NCBI RefSeq assembly: GCF_047675955.1
Contig: NC_132915.1
Coordinates: 12,023,766 to 12,087,765, forward strand
Direction: 5' to 3'
DNA: 64,000 nucleotides
Source of the DNA: Chlorocebus sabaeus
Taxonomy: Eukaryota; Chordata; Mammalia; Primates; Cercopithecidae
The notes under the pieces are model-generated. The model searched no databases. It was not told the DNA's origin and was given only the letters and a program-made list of their open reading frames with translations. A program made the translations under genes and the position numbers. The number at the start of each line of letters is the position of its first letter. The stretch's first letter is position 1. Shown in pieces: positions 10,845-23,129 of this stretch.

Positions 10845-11152
10845 TTTATTTATTTATTTTTGAGACAGAGTCTTGCTCTGTCACCCAGGCTGGAGTGTAG
10901 TGGGGCGATCTTGGCTCACTGCAAACTCTGCCTCCCGGGTTCATGCCATTCTCGTGTCTCAGCCTCTTGAGTAGCTGGGATTGCAGGCGCCTGCCACAAC
11001 ACCCAGCTAATTTTTTTTTTTTTTTTGTATTTTTAGTAGAGATGGTGTTTCACTGTGTTAGCCAGGATGGTCTCGATCTCCTCACCTCGTGATCCGCCCG
11101 CCTCAGCCTCCCAAAGTGCTGGGATTACAGGCGTGAGCCACCGTGCCTGGTC
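10845..11152 (-). mobile_element. Alu, antisense
   Basis: (ATTT)n then 'gagacagagtcttgctctg' to 'ccgtgcctgg', with an internal 18-base T expansion near 11012. Confidence 0.9.
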
Positions 11153-11210
11153 CTGGATCCTCTATATTTAATGTGTTAAAAAATATCATCTTACTATTTC
11201 TTTTCTTTTC

Positions 11211-11503
11211 TTTTTTGTTTTTTGGAGACAGACTCTCGCCATGTAACCCAGGCTGGAGTGCAGTGGCATGATGTTGGCTTACTGCAACCTCCGCTTACCG
11301 GGTTCAAGCAATTCTCTGCCTCAGCTTCCCGAGTAGCTGGGATTATAGGTGCCTGCCACGACGCCTGGCTAATTTTTTGTATTTTTAGTAGAGATGGGGT
11401 TTCGCCATCTTGGCCAGGCTGGTCTTGAACTCCTGACTTTGTGATCCACCCGGCTCGGTTCCCAGAGTGCTGGGATTACAGGTGTGAGCCATCGTGCCTG
11501 GCC
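11211..11503 (-). mobile_element. Alu, antisense
   Basis: 'tttggagacagactctcgcc' to 'atcgtgcctggcc'; full two-arm Alu. Confidence 0.9.
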
Positions 11504-11744
11504 TATTTATTTTCTATGTATTTCATTTCTTATTCTCTTCTTCCTCCTTTTCTTCCTTTTCTTAGATTAATGAGTATTTCTTCCTGTTTCCATTTCATCT
11601 TCTCTTTGGCTTAGCTCCTTATTAGCTAGAACTCTGTTTTGTTTTAGTGACTTTTATAGGGTTTATACTATACATCTAGTATACTTATCATAGTCCATCT
11701 TTTAGTGATACATCACTTCCTACATAGGATAAAAACCTTCCATA

Positions 11745-12001
11745 GGCTGGGCGCGGTGGCTCACGCCTGTAATCCCAGCACTTTGGGAGGCCGAGGCGGG
11801 CGGATCACGAGGTCGGGAGACAGAGACCATCCTGGCTAACGTGGTGAAACCCCATCTCTACTAAAAACACAAAAAATTAGCCGGGCGTGGTGGCGGGCAC
11901 CTGTAGTCCCAGCTACTCGGGAGGCTGAGGCAGGAGAATGGCGTGAACCCGGGAGGCGGAGCTTGCAGTGAGCAGAGACCGCGCCTCTGGGCGACAGAGC
12001 G
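11745..12001 (+). mobile_element. Alu, sense, 3'-truncated
   Basis: Starts 'ggctgggcgcggtggctcac' but lacks the 'ccactgcactccagc' block and stops after 'gggcgacagagcg' with no A tail. This looks like loss of the 3' end after insertion. Confidence 0.88.
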
Positions 12002-12132
12002 TTTGTGCTGTTTATCATACGCTTACTGTTACATATGTTATGGACTCAGCATAGTACTTCGTTTTAATTTAAATAATTATCTTTTAGAGAAATTTAAATA
12101 ATATATAGTATCGTTGTCTTATCACTCATTTT

Positions 12133-12280
12133 CTACTTCTTTTTTTTCTTTTTTAAAGAACAGAGATAGGGTCTTGCTATGTTGCCCAGGCTGGTCTGGA
12201 ACTACTGGTTTCAAGCTGCCCTCTTGCCTCAGCCTCCTAAAGTGCTGGGATTACAGGTCTGAGCCACTGCTCCTGGTGTC
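12133..12280 (-). mobile_element. Alu monomer (FLAM/FRAM type), antisense
   Basis: 'cagagatagggtcttgctat', 'gttgcccaggctggtctgg' to 'ccactgctcctgg'; single-arm length. Confidence 0.75.
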
Positions 12281-12479
12281 CTGGCTGCTTGCTTTTTTTC
12301 TAAAGATAATTCTGTTGTCATACTTATCTTTGTTCTTCTGTGTATAACCTGTCTTTTGCTATGTGACTGCTTTTCCCGTTTTCTTTTAAAAATCACTGAT
12401 TTTGGAAGGTTTGATTATGATGTCCCTCAATGTAAGTTTTTTTTTTTTTTTTTTTAAATGTTTCTTGTTCCTTTAGTTT

Positions 12480-13440
12480 ATCGAGCTTCTTGGGTATGTA
12501 GCTTATCAAAACTGGAAAAATTTTGGCCATAATTTTATTACATATTTCTGTTCTTTTCTGTCTCTCTTTAGGAACTTCAGTTAAATGTATATGTCTTTCA
12601 TTGAAGTCGGTCCACAGATCACTGCCCTGTCAAATTTTTTCTCTTAATTCTTTTTTCTCTCTCTTTTATTTTGGATACTTTTTATTGCTGTATCCTCAAG
12701 TTCACTCATCTTTTTTTCTGACACATAAAATTTGCTGTTTTTCTCATACAAAGTATATTTCATTTCAGACATTGTAGTCTGATTTGGGTCTTTTTAATAT
12801 TTTTTAAGTGACTAGTTTTGCACACATGTAATATAGTTACAACACTCATTTTGATATTAATTATAATGTTTGTATCTATTTTTTGTTCATTTTGATTGTT
12901 CACATTATAGATTGTACTTATCTGTTTCTGTGCATGCCTGGTAACTTTTGATTGGTGAATTTTACCTTCTGCTGTCCTGGACATTTTTGTATTCTTTAAA
13001 TATTCTTGAGCCTTATTCTGGGATGCAGTTAAGTTACTTCAAAAAAGTGTGAATCTTTTGAGTCTTTGTTTTAATGTTTGTTAGATGGGACTGGAGCTAT
13101 TCTCAGTCCATCTGACTAAATTATTCCTTACTACTGAGGTTAGACCCCTGTGTGTACTCTATCCAGTGCTCTGCTAATCATGAGATTTTAAAATTTTGAT
13201 TGGTGGAAACAGACACAATTCCCTGTCTTGTGATCACCTAGCAGTATTACTTTGAATCCTTTCTGATGATTTTTTTTCCTAGTCTTGGGTAGTTTCCTCA
13301 CACTTCTGCACTGATCTATATTCAGCTGTATATTTGAGGGAGGCTTTCTGCAGGTCTCTGGAGTTTTTTCTGTGCAGCTGTCTCTCCTCTGGTCGTCTCT
13401 CTTTGGAATTCTAGCCACGATGGTTTTCCTGGCCTCTTAG
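12480..13440 (-). mobile_element. Old LINE-1 3' UTR-type repeat, antisense
   Basis: 'gtatcctcaagttcactcat', 'tgcatgcctggtaacttttg', 'gtcctggacatttttg' and 'ctgggatgcagttaagttac' match the antisense 3' end of L1MC/ME-type elements. A diverged second copy is at about 52490-52970. Confidence 0.6.
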
Positions 13441-13719
13441 CATTACCTCCTTAACTAAAGAAGTCTGGTGGGCTGTCTGGGTTCTGCCTTCTTACATTGC
13501 CTGAAACTGTCAAGGCTGTAAGCTGGGGCAGGTACTTGGTTTACCTCATTTATTTCCTGTCTTTCCATATTGGTAGGATATGGAAGCCCAAGGCCACCTT
13601 TAGTTTTCAGGTGGTAAGTTAGTGGATTTGTTTTATTTTATTTTTGCTCCTGTCTTATTTAACTTCTAATCAGAAATTGACATTTCTTTTAGATGTTGTC
13701 CCTCCTATTTGAAACGTAT

Positions 13720-14380
13720 TTCAGTTGGTTTCCGTGGTACCATTGTCTCTTGTTTTTCTTCCCACTTCATTCGCCACTGCTTCTAAACCTACTTATGGGA
13801 CTTTTTACTCTGTAGGACCTCTAAATAGTCCTCAGGACTCATCCTAAACTTTTTCTCCTTTTAACCTATACAGTGTCCTAAGACAATCTTATTTGAGTCC
13901 TGTTGATTTAGATGTCATCTGTAGTGGAGACCAGTCCCTCTGTATCTCCATGCCTGTTAAGTATTGCCACCTGGGAGTTTAATAGTTGTCTCCCACATAA
14001 TGTGTTCCCCCAAATTGAGCCTCTGCAGATCTTTTCATCCTCTAGTGTTACTCCTGACTCGGTGAAATGACATTCTAACCATGCACAAGTGCAAGCCGTA
14101 AATCTAGGAGTCATCCTTGACAGTCTTTTCGTTTAGCACTCTTCATCCAGGCTACCATGAATACTATGTTTTGTATCTATCACTAAAAGTAAATCACTTG
14201 TCTATGTACTTCTCCATGCCCATTGTTGCTACCTTGACTAGGCTTTTATCATCCCTTTCTAAGACCACTGTAATAGTCTCCTTACTTACTTCTCTGCCTC
14301 TACTCTTGATTCCTTTATGTAATCCGTTCACTTCACAAGAGCCAGGAGGCCTTTAAAAATTGTGTATCTAAACTTCCAGT
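13720..14380 (+). repeat. LINE-2 fragment, sense
   Basis: 'aaatctaggagtcatccttg' near 14100, 'tcatccaggctaccatgaat' and 'tactcttgattcc' follow L2 order. Confidence 0.6.
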
Positions 14381-16126
14381 TTGAATATCATTGAATAATT
14401 CCGTCTTCCCCATCTCTTCCTGGAAATTATTTAAAATACTCAGAAAACTAGGAGGGCTAAACAGCCTGATTCTTTGAAAATTCAGTTTTTGGCAAGATTA
14501 GGAAACATTAGCTGCAGACTCAGCAATACATGTAAAGGCTGCCAAATGCAACTGGGACATTGGGCAGAAGCCACTTGGGAGGAAGTGAAGATAAGTACAT
14601 GTAGGGACCAGAGGGCTCAGAATAGCAGATCTCAGAAAGCTCCAGCAAAAATATACTTGTTGAAGGCTTCGGGTGGACCCTAAATTGTTTTGCAGCAATT
14701 TGACAACTCACTGTATCTGGGTTGTGCAGAGATGGGAGAACAGTATTTCATGGATGGGACTGGTTCAGAGAAGCAGATCAGACAGGCTATTCAACAATTA
14801 TGTAAACCAATAGCATGTACCCAAAGCAGTCTGTCTCTGTGGCAGCGAAGGAGAGAGCCATTCAATTGTGAGACCTAATTAATTTGAAATGCTACCCTGG
14901 TCTTCCTTCACCTCCCATCTTTTTCTAGGAACTTATACAAGTTACCGATCAAGGAAAATTCAGCTCATTCCATGAGTAATTAAAAGGTACTGTTTAAAAA
15001 AAAAAAAAAGGGAGAAACAGAGAGTTGTTACCAGAAATAACATTTTTAGGAAGCAGGTGAAAATTCTTATGAAATATTTCACTACAAATTAAAAAGTAAC
15101 AAAACTGATGCTGCAGTAACCTCTGTGAAGATCATAAAACAGAAACAGATACATTGAGAGATGATATTGTGAGTCAGCAGGAAGAGATGAAATGTGAACT
15201 GGCAATACTTAGAAGAGAAAATATCACAGAAAGGACAATTAAATTAGCAGCAGTACGAAAGTAAATAGATGTTATAAAAGCACAGTAAAACATACGAAGA
15301 ATAGTAATGGAAAAAGTGAACACAATTTAATGGATGTCAACAAATGATTAAAGGAATTAGAGATAAAAGGTTAGATGTGGAAGACTGGCAAAAGAAGTCC
15401 AGTATACTTGTAACTGTAATTTCCAAGGAAGGAATGGAAACAGTGGAATAGAATGTGTTATTTAAAAGTTATGTTTTTAGAAATGTATCAAGAAAACTTC
15501 TGGTTGAGTGCGGGGAGGGAGAAGGAAGAATGATGACTTAAAACACACAGGCTGTGTCAGAGAAAACTACACAGAGTAGGACGTATGCTAGATAGCAGAA
15601 CATATTCTAGAGAAGTTTTGGACCTTAAAGGTAGCTAGGTAAAAAGATAAAATTATATGAGGCAAAAAGAATCAGGCTGCTTCTAACAACAAAGCCTGTT
15701 CACCTTGAATTTAAAACTCTCTTGAACAACCTGAGTCAGAGAGGAAAGAAAAACAGACATTTGAGAATATCTTGAATACAGTAATGAAAGCAGACACTAA
15801 CCTTTGGAAACAGGTGAAGCAGTTCCCGTAAAGGAATTCACATTTTTTCCTTTCCTAATTGACCTATTGGTAAAGACAGGTAAAAGGTAGTATATGTAAG
15901 TTGATTGTGTAGAAGTAGAGAGTGGAATAGTGGTTTTGGGGACTTGGAGAGGTTGCTTTCCCTATTTATAAAGCAATCTGTCAGAGTCTGTTTTTGTCCT
16001 CTGTTACGGTGTTTTTACATTGTGTTGTGTTCATGGTGTTCCTGATGTGGACTGTTTGATCACTCCTACAATATAGTAATTGATGTAATTCTTTATACAC
16101 ATATATTTTGGTTCAGATAAAAAGTT

Positions 16127-16422
16127 GGCTGGACGCAGTGGCTCATGCCTGTAATCCCAGCACTTTGGGAGGCCGAGGTGGGTGAATTACCTGAGGTCAG
16201 GAGTTTAAGACCAGCCTGGCTAACATAGTGAAACCCTGTCTCTACTAAAAATACAAAAATTAGCTGGGCATGGTGGTGGGTGCCTGTAATCCCAGCTACT
16301 TGGGAGGCTGAGGCAGGAGAATAGCTTGAACCAGGGAGGCGGAGGTTGCGGTGAGCCGAGATCGCACCACTGTCCTCCAGCCTGGGTGACAGAGCAAGAC
16401 TCCATCTCAAAATAAAAAAAAA
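16127..16422 (+). mobile_element. Alu, sense (first of a head-to-tail pair)
   Basis: 'ggctggacgcagtggctcat' to an A-rich tail that runs directly into the next Alu. Confidence 0.92.
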
Positions 16423-16720
16423 GGGCCATGCGTGGTGGCTCGTGCCTGTAATCCCAGCACTTTGGGAGGCCAAGGTGGGTGGATCACTTGAGGCCAGGAG
16501 TTCAAGACGAGCCTGGCCAACATGGTAAAACCCCATCTCTAATACAAAACTTAGCTTGGCGTGGTGGCACATGCATGTAATCCCAGCTACCCTGGAGGCT
16601 GAGGCACGAGAATCCCTTGAACCTGGGAGGTAGAGGTTGCAGTGAGCCGAGATTGTGCCACTGAACTCCAGCCTGGGCGACAGAACAAGACCTTGTCTCA
16701 AAAAAAAAAAAAAAAAAAAA
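16423..16720 (+). mobile_element. Alu, sense (second of a head-to-tail pair)
   Basis: 'gggccatgcgtggtggctcg' to a 20-base A tail. Together with the preceding Alu it produces a spurious 202-residue antisense frame (16093-16701). Confidence 0.92.
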
Positions 16721-17439
16721 GTGTGCTTAATATATATAGCAATGTATTAGTTTAGATATAGGCTAAGCTGATGTAATAGATACCTCAGAATACAAGAATA
16801 CAATGGCTAAATAGTCAAGCTTATTTCTGTTTTATTAACCTAGAGGTGGTTGTTCAAGGGTGGTGGAATGGCTCTGCTTTTCCTGAATATGTGACTTCTA
16901 TCTCTGGGTCGCAGGTGTTTTCTCTTGTTCTCACTATCATAGCCAGTGGGAATGCAGAAAGGATGCACATCTTATTCTTAAAAGCAAAACTTGCAAAGTG
17001 ACTCACATCTTATCTGCCTATATCTCACTTGCCAGGACTTGGACACATGGCTATGCCTAGTGTGGTAGTCACAAGGGCTGGTCACATATATTTTAGTTCT
17101 CCTTTTGGGTACCTGGCAGGGTTGTATTGTATTTTTTTTTTGAGGTTAATCTGTGGCTGTGTGACTTGCTTTAGCCAGTGAAATGAACCGAAGTGATATT
17201 TGTCATTTCCAGGTGAGAGCTTTAAGAGCTAGTGCACTATTTGCCACATCTCTCTCTCTTTTTTTTTCCTCTTGGTTTTGCGAATATGAAAACATCTTCG
17301 GCAGCCTATGTCGTTGAATGAGTCTCCTGCTGACTTGCGCTGTACGTGTGATGTGAGCAGGAATTACACTTTCGTTGTGTTGAGTAAGCCAAGGGGATTG
17401 TGGAGTTGTTCGTTTTGGCAGTATAACCTAGCCCAGAAG

Positions 17440-17825
17440 TTCTCAAGGTGTTAGCTGTGGACCTTAGAGGAATGCGGTCACAGCCATTTTAATAGTAGTA
17501 CTGAGAGATGATTTGCTTTATTCGCGCTCATTTTCTCATGAGTATAAAGTGCTATTTTCCAGAGGCCTCATGATGTGTCATACTATAGCAGACTGAATGC
17601 AGAAGTAGGTATGAGACTCTGTCTTCTACTGAGCCAGACATTAAAAGAGATTTGTAGTAATGTAAAACACTGCCGCTCTTTAAATTTTTTCTTTTTTGGT
17701 AAAATACAGATACCATTTATAAAAATGTTATGTAACCGATTTATTATTTTTAAGTGATTTAATGATGAATGAGTACTTTAACATTTGTTCAGTTTTAATT
17801 TGTATTATGGTAGAAAAAAATCTAT
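17440..17825 (-). mobile_element. DNA-transposon-like fragment, inverted relative to 19747
   Basis: Begins with a terminal-repeat-like 'agaagttctcaaggtg'. Its reverse complement aligns with 19765-20030 through shared blocks such as ACAAATTAAAAC/ACAAATTAAAAC and the AATAATAAA core. Family not assigned. Confidence 0.5.
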
Positions 17826-18352
17826 TCCATATAAAGTAGAGGAAAACAAAGTTATGTGTTTAATATTTGGAGAGAAACAGTAAAAATGTGATTAAAGCCA
17901 GAGTAATAGTTATAATTGAGCAGAAATTTCTGAAAGATAAGGTACATTTTGAAAATAAAGCCATATTGTTTGAAATTGTTTTACTACCATGCATCCTGCA
18001 TAATTCTAAAAGTTTTGTATATTTTTATGGGTTTTATTTTTGCTGCTTTTTTAAAACCATATTTATGAGGAAGTCTTTATTACCTGCATTTGATTTACAT
18101 TGTAAGGTGAAAAAGGTAGTGCAATTTATTTATAATATGAATATAGATTTTATATCCCTTGCCCTTACTTAAGAGATTATTTGTTGCAGAGACAATATCT
18201 GCATATCATTGGGACTTTTGCAATATTCAAGAAAATTTATATTTTTAGGAAAATAGCTCCAAGATTGAATATAAACTCAAAGAATCGAAAGCAGCATGAG
18301 ACCAATACAGTGAAACAAGTACTTGAGTGATAATGTCCTTAAAATATTTATT

Positions 18353-18490
18353 TGGGCTGGGTGTTGTGGCATGTACCTATGGTTTCAACTCTTTGGGAGG
18401 CTGACCTGGGAGGATTGCTTCAGCCCAGAAGTTTGATCATCCTGGGCAGCATATAGTGAGACCCTGTCTCTTAAAAATAAATAAATAAAT
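18353..18490 (+). mobile_element. Alu monomer (FLAM type), sense
   Basis: 'gggctgggtgttgtggcatg', 'actctttgggaggctgacc', 'gagaccctgtctctt', then (AAAT)n. One arm only. Confidence 0.75.
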
Positions 18491-18668
18491 GAAATTATTT
18501 TTAAAAATATGCATTTGAAGTTAACTTGATTTGATGTGTTTCACATTGATCATTTTTTCAATTCCATAATTTTCTCACTGTTACATACATAACATTAACA
18601 ATTACAAATGGAACCTCCCAAAGTTGGTCTCAGCCTTATTTTGATGCATCTAAAAATAGGGTTAGGTG

Positions 18669-18966
18669 TGTAATCCCAGCACTTTGGGAGACCGAGGTGG
18701 GGGATCAGGAGGTCAGGAGATCAAGACCATCCTGGCTAACACGGTGAAACCCCATCTCTACTAAGAATACAAAGAAATTAGCTGGGCGTGGTTGCGGGCC
18801 CCTGTAGTCCCAGCTACTCAGGTGGCTGAGGCAGGAGAATGGCGTGAATCCGGGAGGCGGAGCTTGCAGTGAGCAGAGATCACGCCGCGGCACTCCAGTC
18901 TGGGCGACAGAGCCAGACTCAGTCTCAAAAAAAAAAAAAAAAGAAAAGAAAAAAAAGAAAAAGAAA
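18669..18966 (+). mobile_element. Alu, sense, 5'-truncated, with target duplication
   Basis: Starts inside the element at 'tgtaatcccagcac', ends with A/GAAA tail. GGGTTAGGTG repeats at 18659-18668 and 18967-18976, so the truncation occurred at insertion. Confidence 0.88.
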
Positions 18967-20620
18967 GGGTTAGGTGGGGAAGATACATTTCCCCCTCTAA
19001 GTGTCTTTATTTAACATTTTTCTGCTTTGCAGTGTAGTTATCTTAAATTGCTCATTAGTAGCTTTCTTTCATTTGCATCCAACCACCCTCAGATTTTCCA
19101 AACCCAAAATGTAGTCAAATGGTAGAGCTGCCCTCTGGTGTTCACCCTCTGACTCTCAACGTTAGCGTCAACCAACAGTCTGGAGTTGGGAAGTAGCTTA
19201 GAATATAATTTTGTTCCACTTTCCTTCCGTAGATAAAAATAAAAATAAATTGACTTAACTGTTTATTTCCATTTATTTGCCTTTAAAAAATTTATCCATC
19301 ATTTGGAAAAGCATGATTTTCACAAAGGAATCACTAAGATGCAAGTCTTTTTTTATAGTGGCAAATTTATTTTAATTGGTGTAATTAATTTTAACTAGTC
19401 AGGGTTACTGGCAAAGCAAGCTCTTAATTTTAGGACCTGTGTTCTATTCAGTGTGTTTTGTATGTTTGTGAATTGTTTTATGTTGAATTTTTTGAATAGA
19501 CGTTTTATTAACTGCTGAAAAAAATAACAGATGACCTTTTAAAAGAAAAATAATGAAAAACAAAATGGTCAGTTATTAAATTTTAGAATGTTGGTTTCTG
19601 TGAATGCGAATTTCTCTCAAATCTGGGTTAGAGAAATTTTTAAGAAGATGTGTTTGCTCTCTAGTACACAGATTGTGGTGACTTGTATACCGTTTCTCAC
19701 CAAAAAGAACCAGATCAAGATCACTGAATGCACAAGATAAGCCTAAGAGAGCAGTTCTCAAACTTTTTGGCTTTAGACCCTTTTTCTATTATAAATTAAT
19801 GATACTCCAAAAAACTTTTGTGCATGCGGATTATTTTATCTGTTGATAGTTATCATATAACAAATTAAAACCCATAATTTATCATATTACAAATATTTAT
19901 CAATTCATTTAAAATAATAAACCCATTGCATAACATATAATGTTTTTGCATTAAAAATAACTGTGCTTTCCTAAACAAAATAGATTTGGTAAGAAGAGTG
20001 GCATATTTTATTACATTTTTGCAGACCTTATTAACGTATGGCTTAATAGAAAACAGATTCTCTTGTCTGCTTCTGAGTTGACATGTTATATGTAAATATA
20101 TATACATGTACATATTTTGTGTGTGTATTGTATTGTTGAAGGATACGAAGAAACATGTCTGGGTTCACACAGAAATATATAGTAAAGGAAGGAGTACTTT
20201 TGTGGCCTTTTTAGATTGTTGTCCTTCGATTTATGGTGGAGAAAAATAAAATTGTGTGTTCACTATTTGGAGAAAAGCAGTAAAAATGTGATCAAAGCAA
20301 AAATAATAGTTAAAATGCAGAACAAACAGTTTTAAATGAAAATGTGCTTTGGAAATAAAGCCATATTATTTGAAATTCAAATTGAAATTTATATTCCTTG
20401 ATATTACACTAAAACTTGGTAAGTGGTAGTGTCTGAAATGTTAGTTACGATGTGGAATCTGAAACCATATTAGTGAACGTTTGTACTCTGTTACATTAAA
20501 ATCCTTTGGTCTATCTTGCACTTAAAATAGTTCTTTTACCCATGTCTGATTTTGTAACACCATGCATTGGTCATTCGGTACTGATTTAGTTATGCAAATC
20601 TCGTAAATGTTGATTGATAC

Positions 20621-20918
20621 TTTTTTTTTTTTTTTTTGAGACGGAGTCTTACTTTATCACCCAGGCTGGAGTCCAGTGGCACAGTCTCAGCTCACTGTAG
20701 CCTACATCTCCTGAGTTCAAGCGATTCTCCTGCCTCAGCCTCCCAAGTAGCTGGGATTACAAACGTGTGCCTCCATGCCTGGCTAAGTTTGGTCTTTTTA
20801 GTAGAGATAGGGTTTCACTATGTTGACCAGGCTGGTCTCGAACTCTTGACCTCAAGCGATCTGCCCACCTTGGCCTCCCAAAAGTGTTGGAATTACAGGC
20901 ATGAGCCACTGCGCCGAA
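20621..20918 (-). mobile_element. Alu, antisense
   Basis: Poly-T, 'gagacggagtcttactttat' to 'actgcgccgaact'. Confidence 0.9.
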
Positions 20919-21161
20919 CTGGGTTGACACATTTTTTTACACAATATTAAAAAATTATATTTGTTAATATCACCATTGATTTTATGAGAAAATTCTTTAA
21001 ATATTGAGACACTGTCAAGGTCATTATGGTAGATCAGTGTTTTCCAAAACTCCAGTTTTTGCTTGAAAGCTCAAATTTTATCATCAGCAACAAATCTATT
21101 AGTTGTTTCCTTTGAAGTAACAGGCTCACTTTGCTTATCTCCATGAAAAGAAAATGGCAAA

Positions 21162-21458
21162 GGCCAGGCATGGTGGCTCATGCTTGTAATCCCAGCACTT
21201 TGGGAGGCCAAGGTGGGTGGATCACTTGAGGTCACAAGTTCGAGACCAGCCTGGCAAACGTGGTGAAACCCCTTGTCTACTAAAAATACAAAAATTAGCT
21301 GGGTGTAATGGCTCATGCCTGTAATCCCAGCTACTCGGGAGGCTAAGGCAGGAGAATCGCTTGAACCTGGGAGGCGGAGGTTTCAGTGAGCCAAGATTGC
21401 ACCACTGCATTCCAACCTGGGTGACAGAGTGAGACTCTGTCTCAAAAAAAAAAAAAAG
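21162..21458 (+). mobile_element. Alu, sense
   Basis: 'ggccaggcatggtggctcat' to a poly-A/GAAA tail. Confidence 0.9.
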
Positions 21459-22089
21459 AAAAAGAAAATGTCTGGCAAAATATCCCAGTCTAAATAATCA
21501 TTGTTTGTCCATCGTGTTTTTGAAGTAAAAATGATGTTCTGTGGAAAAAAGTGGCTGGTTTAGCTTGTCATTGAGACAGTTGCATGTATTTTCTTCCAAG
21601 ATAACCGTCATATTTCAATATGCAGCAGAAATGTTTTTATGCACACAGATTATTAAAGATGATGTACACTCATGGGTAAAGCTGGCATTCTCTTTAAACT
21701 ACAAATTCATGGTGAATTTGTGAAAATAGTCAGTGAAAACGGTCAGTGAAAAATGCACTGACTATTAGAACAGTTTGGTGTCACTACCTTCATTTTGCTG
21801 CAATGCCAACTCTTTACCCATCATTGCCTTTGGACCATAGGTGCAAATGTCAACACAATGTCAAAGGTAAATAGTATGTTAGTATTTTTATGAAAATTGT
21901 CTTTGGCCTTGCACATTTTCTGAAAGGGTTTCAGGTACCCTTAGTGTTTTTTTTTTTTTTTTTTGCTCTGTTTTATTTTCTGTGGTAACAAACATTTAAG
22001 AATCAGATAAAACAAGGGGCCCCTGAGCACCCAAGGGCCAGTACAGGCTGCCCATGAGGCCCTCACAGGAAAGCAACTTGTCAGTTTTC

Positions 22090-22224
22090 CTGGTTTTGAT
22101 ATTGTCCTATAGTTATGTGATACGTAACCATTGGGGAAACTGAGTGAAGGTTACAAAGGACCAGTCTACTATTTTTGCAACTTCCTGTGAATCTATAATT
22201 ACTTCAAAATAAAAAGTTAAAAAA
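22090..22224 (+). mobile_element. Old LINE-1 3' terminus, sense
   Basis: 'gtaaccattggggaaactg', 'ctatttttgcaacttcctgt' and 'acttcaaaataaaaagtt' are the characteristic 3' end of L1MA/MB-type elements. Confidence 0.75.
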
Positions 22225-22229
22225 ATTAC

Positions 22230-23050
22230 TGTGTAGAAATGGATTATTGGGCACAAGAAGGGAAGCAGACTAGTCACGAGGTTGTAAGAGGTGATGATTG
22301 CTTGGATGTGGGTAGTAATAGTAGAAATGGAGAGAAGTTAATGGCTTTGAGGTGTTTTAGAGATAGAGCTTGTATTGCATTGCAATGTGGAAAAGGGAGT
22401 CTAGATATTTATGTTGAGCAACTGAATTCGTGTGAATTTGAGAAGGTTAAGATTGCAGGAGGAGTAGGTTGAGAGGAGGAACAGAAGTTTTACATTGGGC
22501 TCGTTAGGTTGGTGAAGCTATCAAAGGTTGAGGCTGCTGTTGAACGTAGGAGCCAAGCAGCATACAGATAATAATTACAGCTGTGCGATTAGATGGGATC
22601 ACTCAAGGCAAAAGTGTAGTGAGTGAAGAGAAGTGGCCTGGGACAGAGCTGCTGGGGGAGACGTCAGTGTCTAGAGGTGTGTCTGAGGGGATCTCAAAGA
22701 AGGGGCAAGAGGAGGAAAATCAGGCGAGTATGGAGTCATTGAATCCTGAAGAAGAAAGGGTGTTAAGAAAAGAGGAGATAACTGGTTTGTGTGGTGCAGA
22801 GATGTGAATATGTTGGGATTAGAAGTGACCACAGGAGGCTTTGGGAGATCTCAGGAGTTCAGAAGGCAACCTGGTGGTTTGAAAAGTGAACAATATGTGG
22901 GGAAATGGAGAGAGCAGTACATACTTCTCTTTGGAGGAATATCAGAGAAACTACTGGTAGGAGCTCCTAGATCATACTTGTGTACCTACAAATCTGATTA
23001 ATTGAAGGGGAAAGATAGATGAGGGATCAGAGAAAGTATAATTGAAAGAG
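22230..23050 (-). repeat. LINE-2, antisense
   Basis: Purine-rich strand with L2 antisense blocks ('gattagatgggatcactcaa', 'ggagacgtcagtgtctagag', 'aaaatcaggcgagtatggag'). Small open frames at 22239-23001 are this repeat, not genes. Confidence 0.6.
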
Positions 23051-23129
23051 AAAGCAAGTACTTTGAGAATGAAAGGGACTGGGAGCAAGTGTATGAGTGG
23101 ATTGTTCTTTGAATCTCAATGTACCAGCC

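Larger units (their letters stand above)
19747..21720 (+). mobile_element. DNA-transposon-like repeat, split by two Alus
   Basis: 'gcagttctcaaactttttgg' at the start resembles a hAT terminal repeat. Later blocks ('gatgtggaatctgaaaccat' near 20450, 'tgcattggtcattcgg', 'cagcagaaatgttttt') follow a repeat order I recall from mammalian genomes without being able to name the family. The Alus at 20621 and 21162 interrupt it. Confidence 0.5.

Noticed and set aside
14498..14711. Overlapping small frames on both strands at 14474-14878
   Set aside because: Short, mutually overlapping, no recognisable similarity and no splice or promoter context; chance frames in intron.
16093..16701. 202-residue minus-strand open frame
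   Set aside because: It is antisense translation of two head-to-tail Alus; the peptide is the usual Alu-derived sequence and has no gene context.
17867..18172. 101-residue open frame
   Set aside because: Lies in old DNA-transposon-like repeat; no start context or similarity, and the related copy at 20250 has no such frame.
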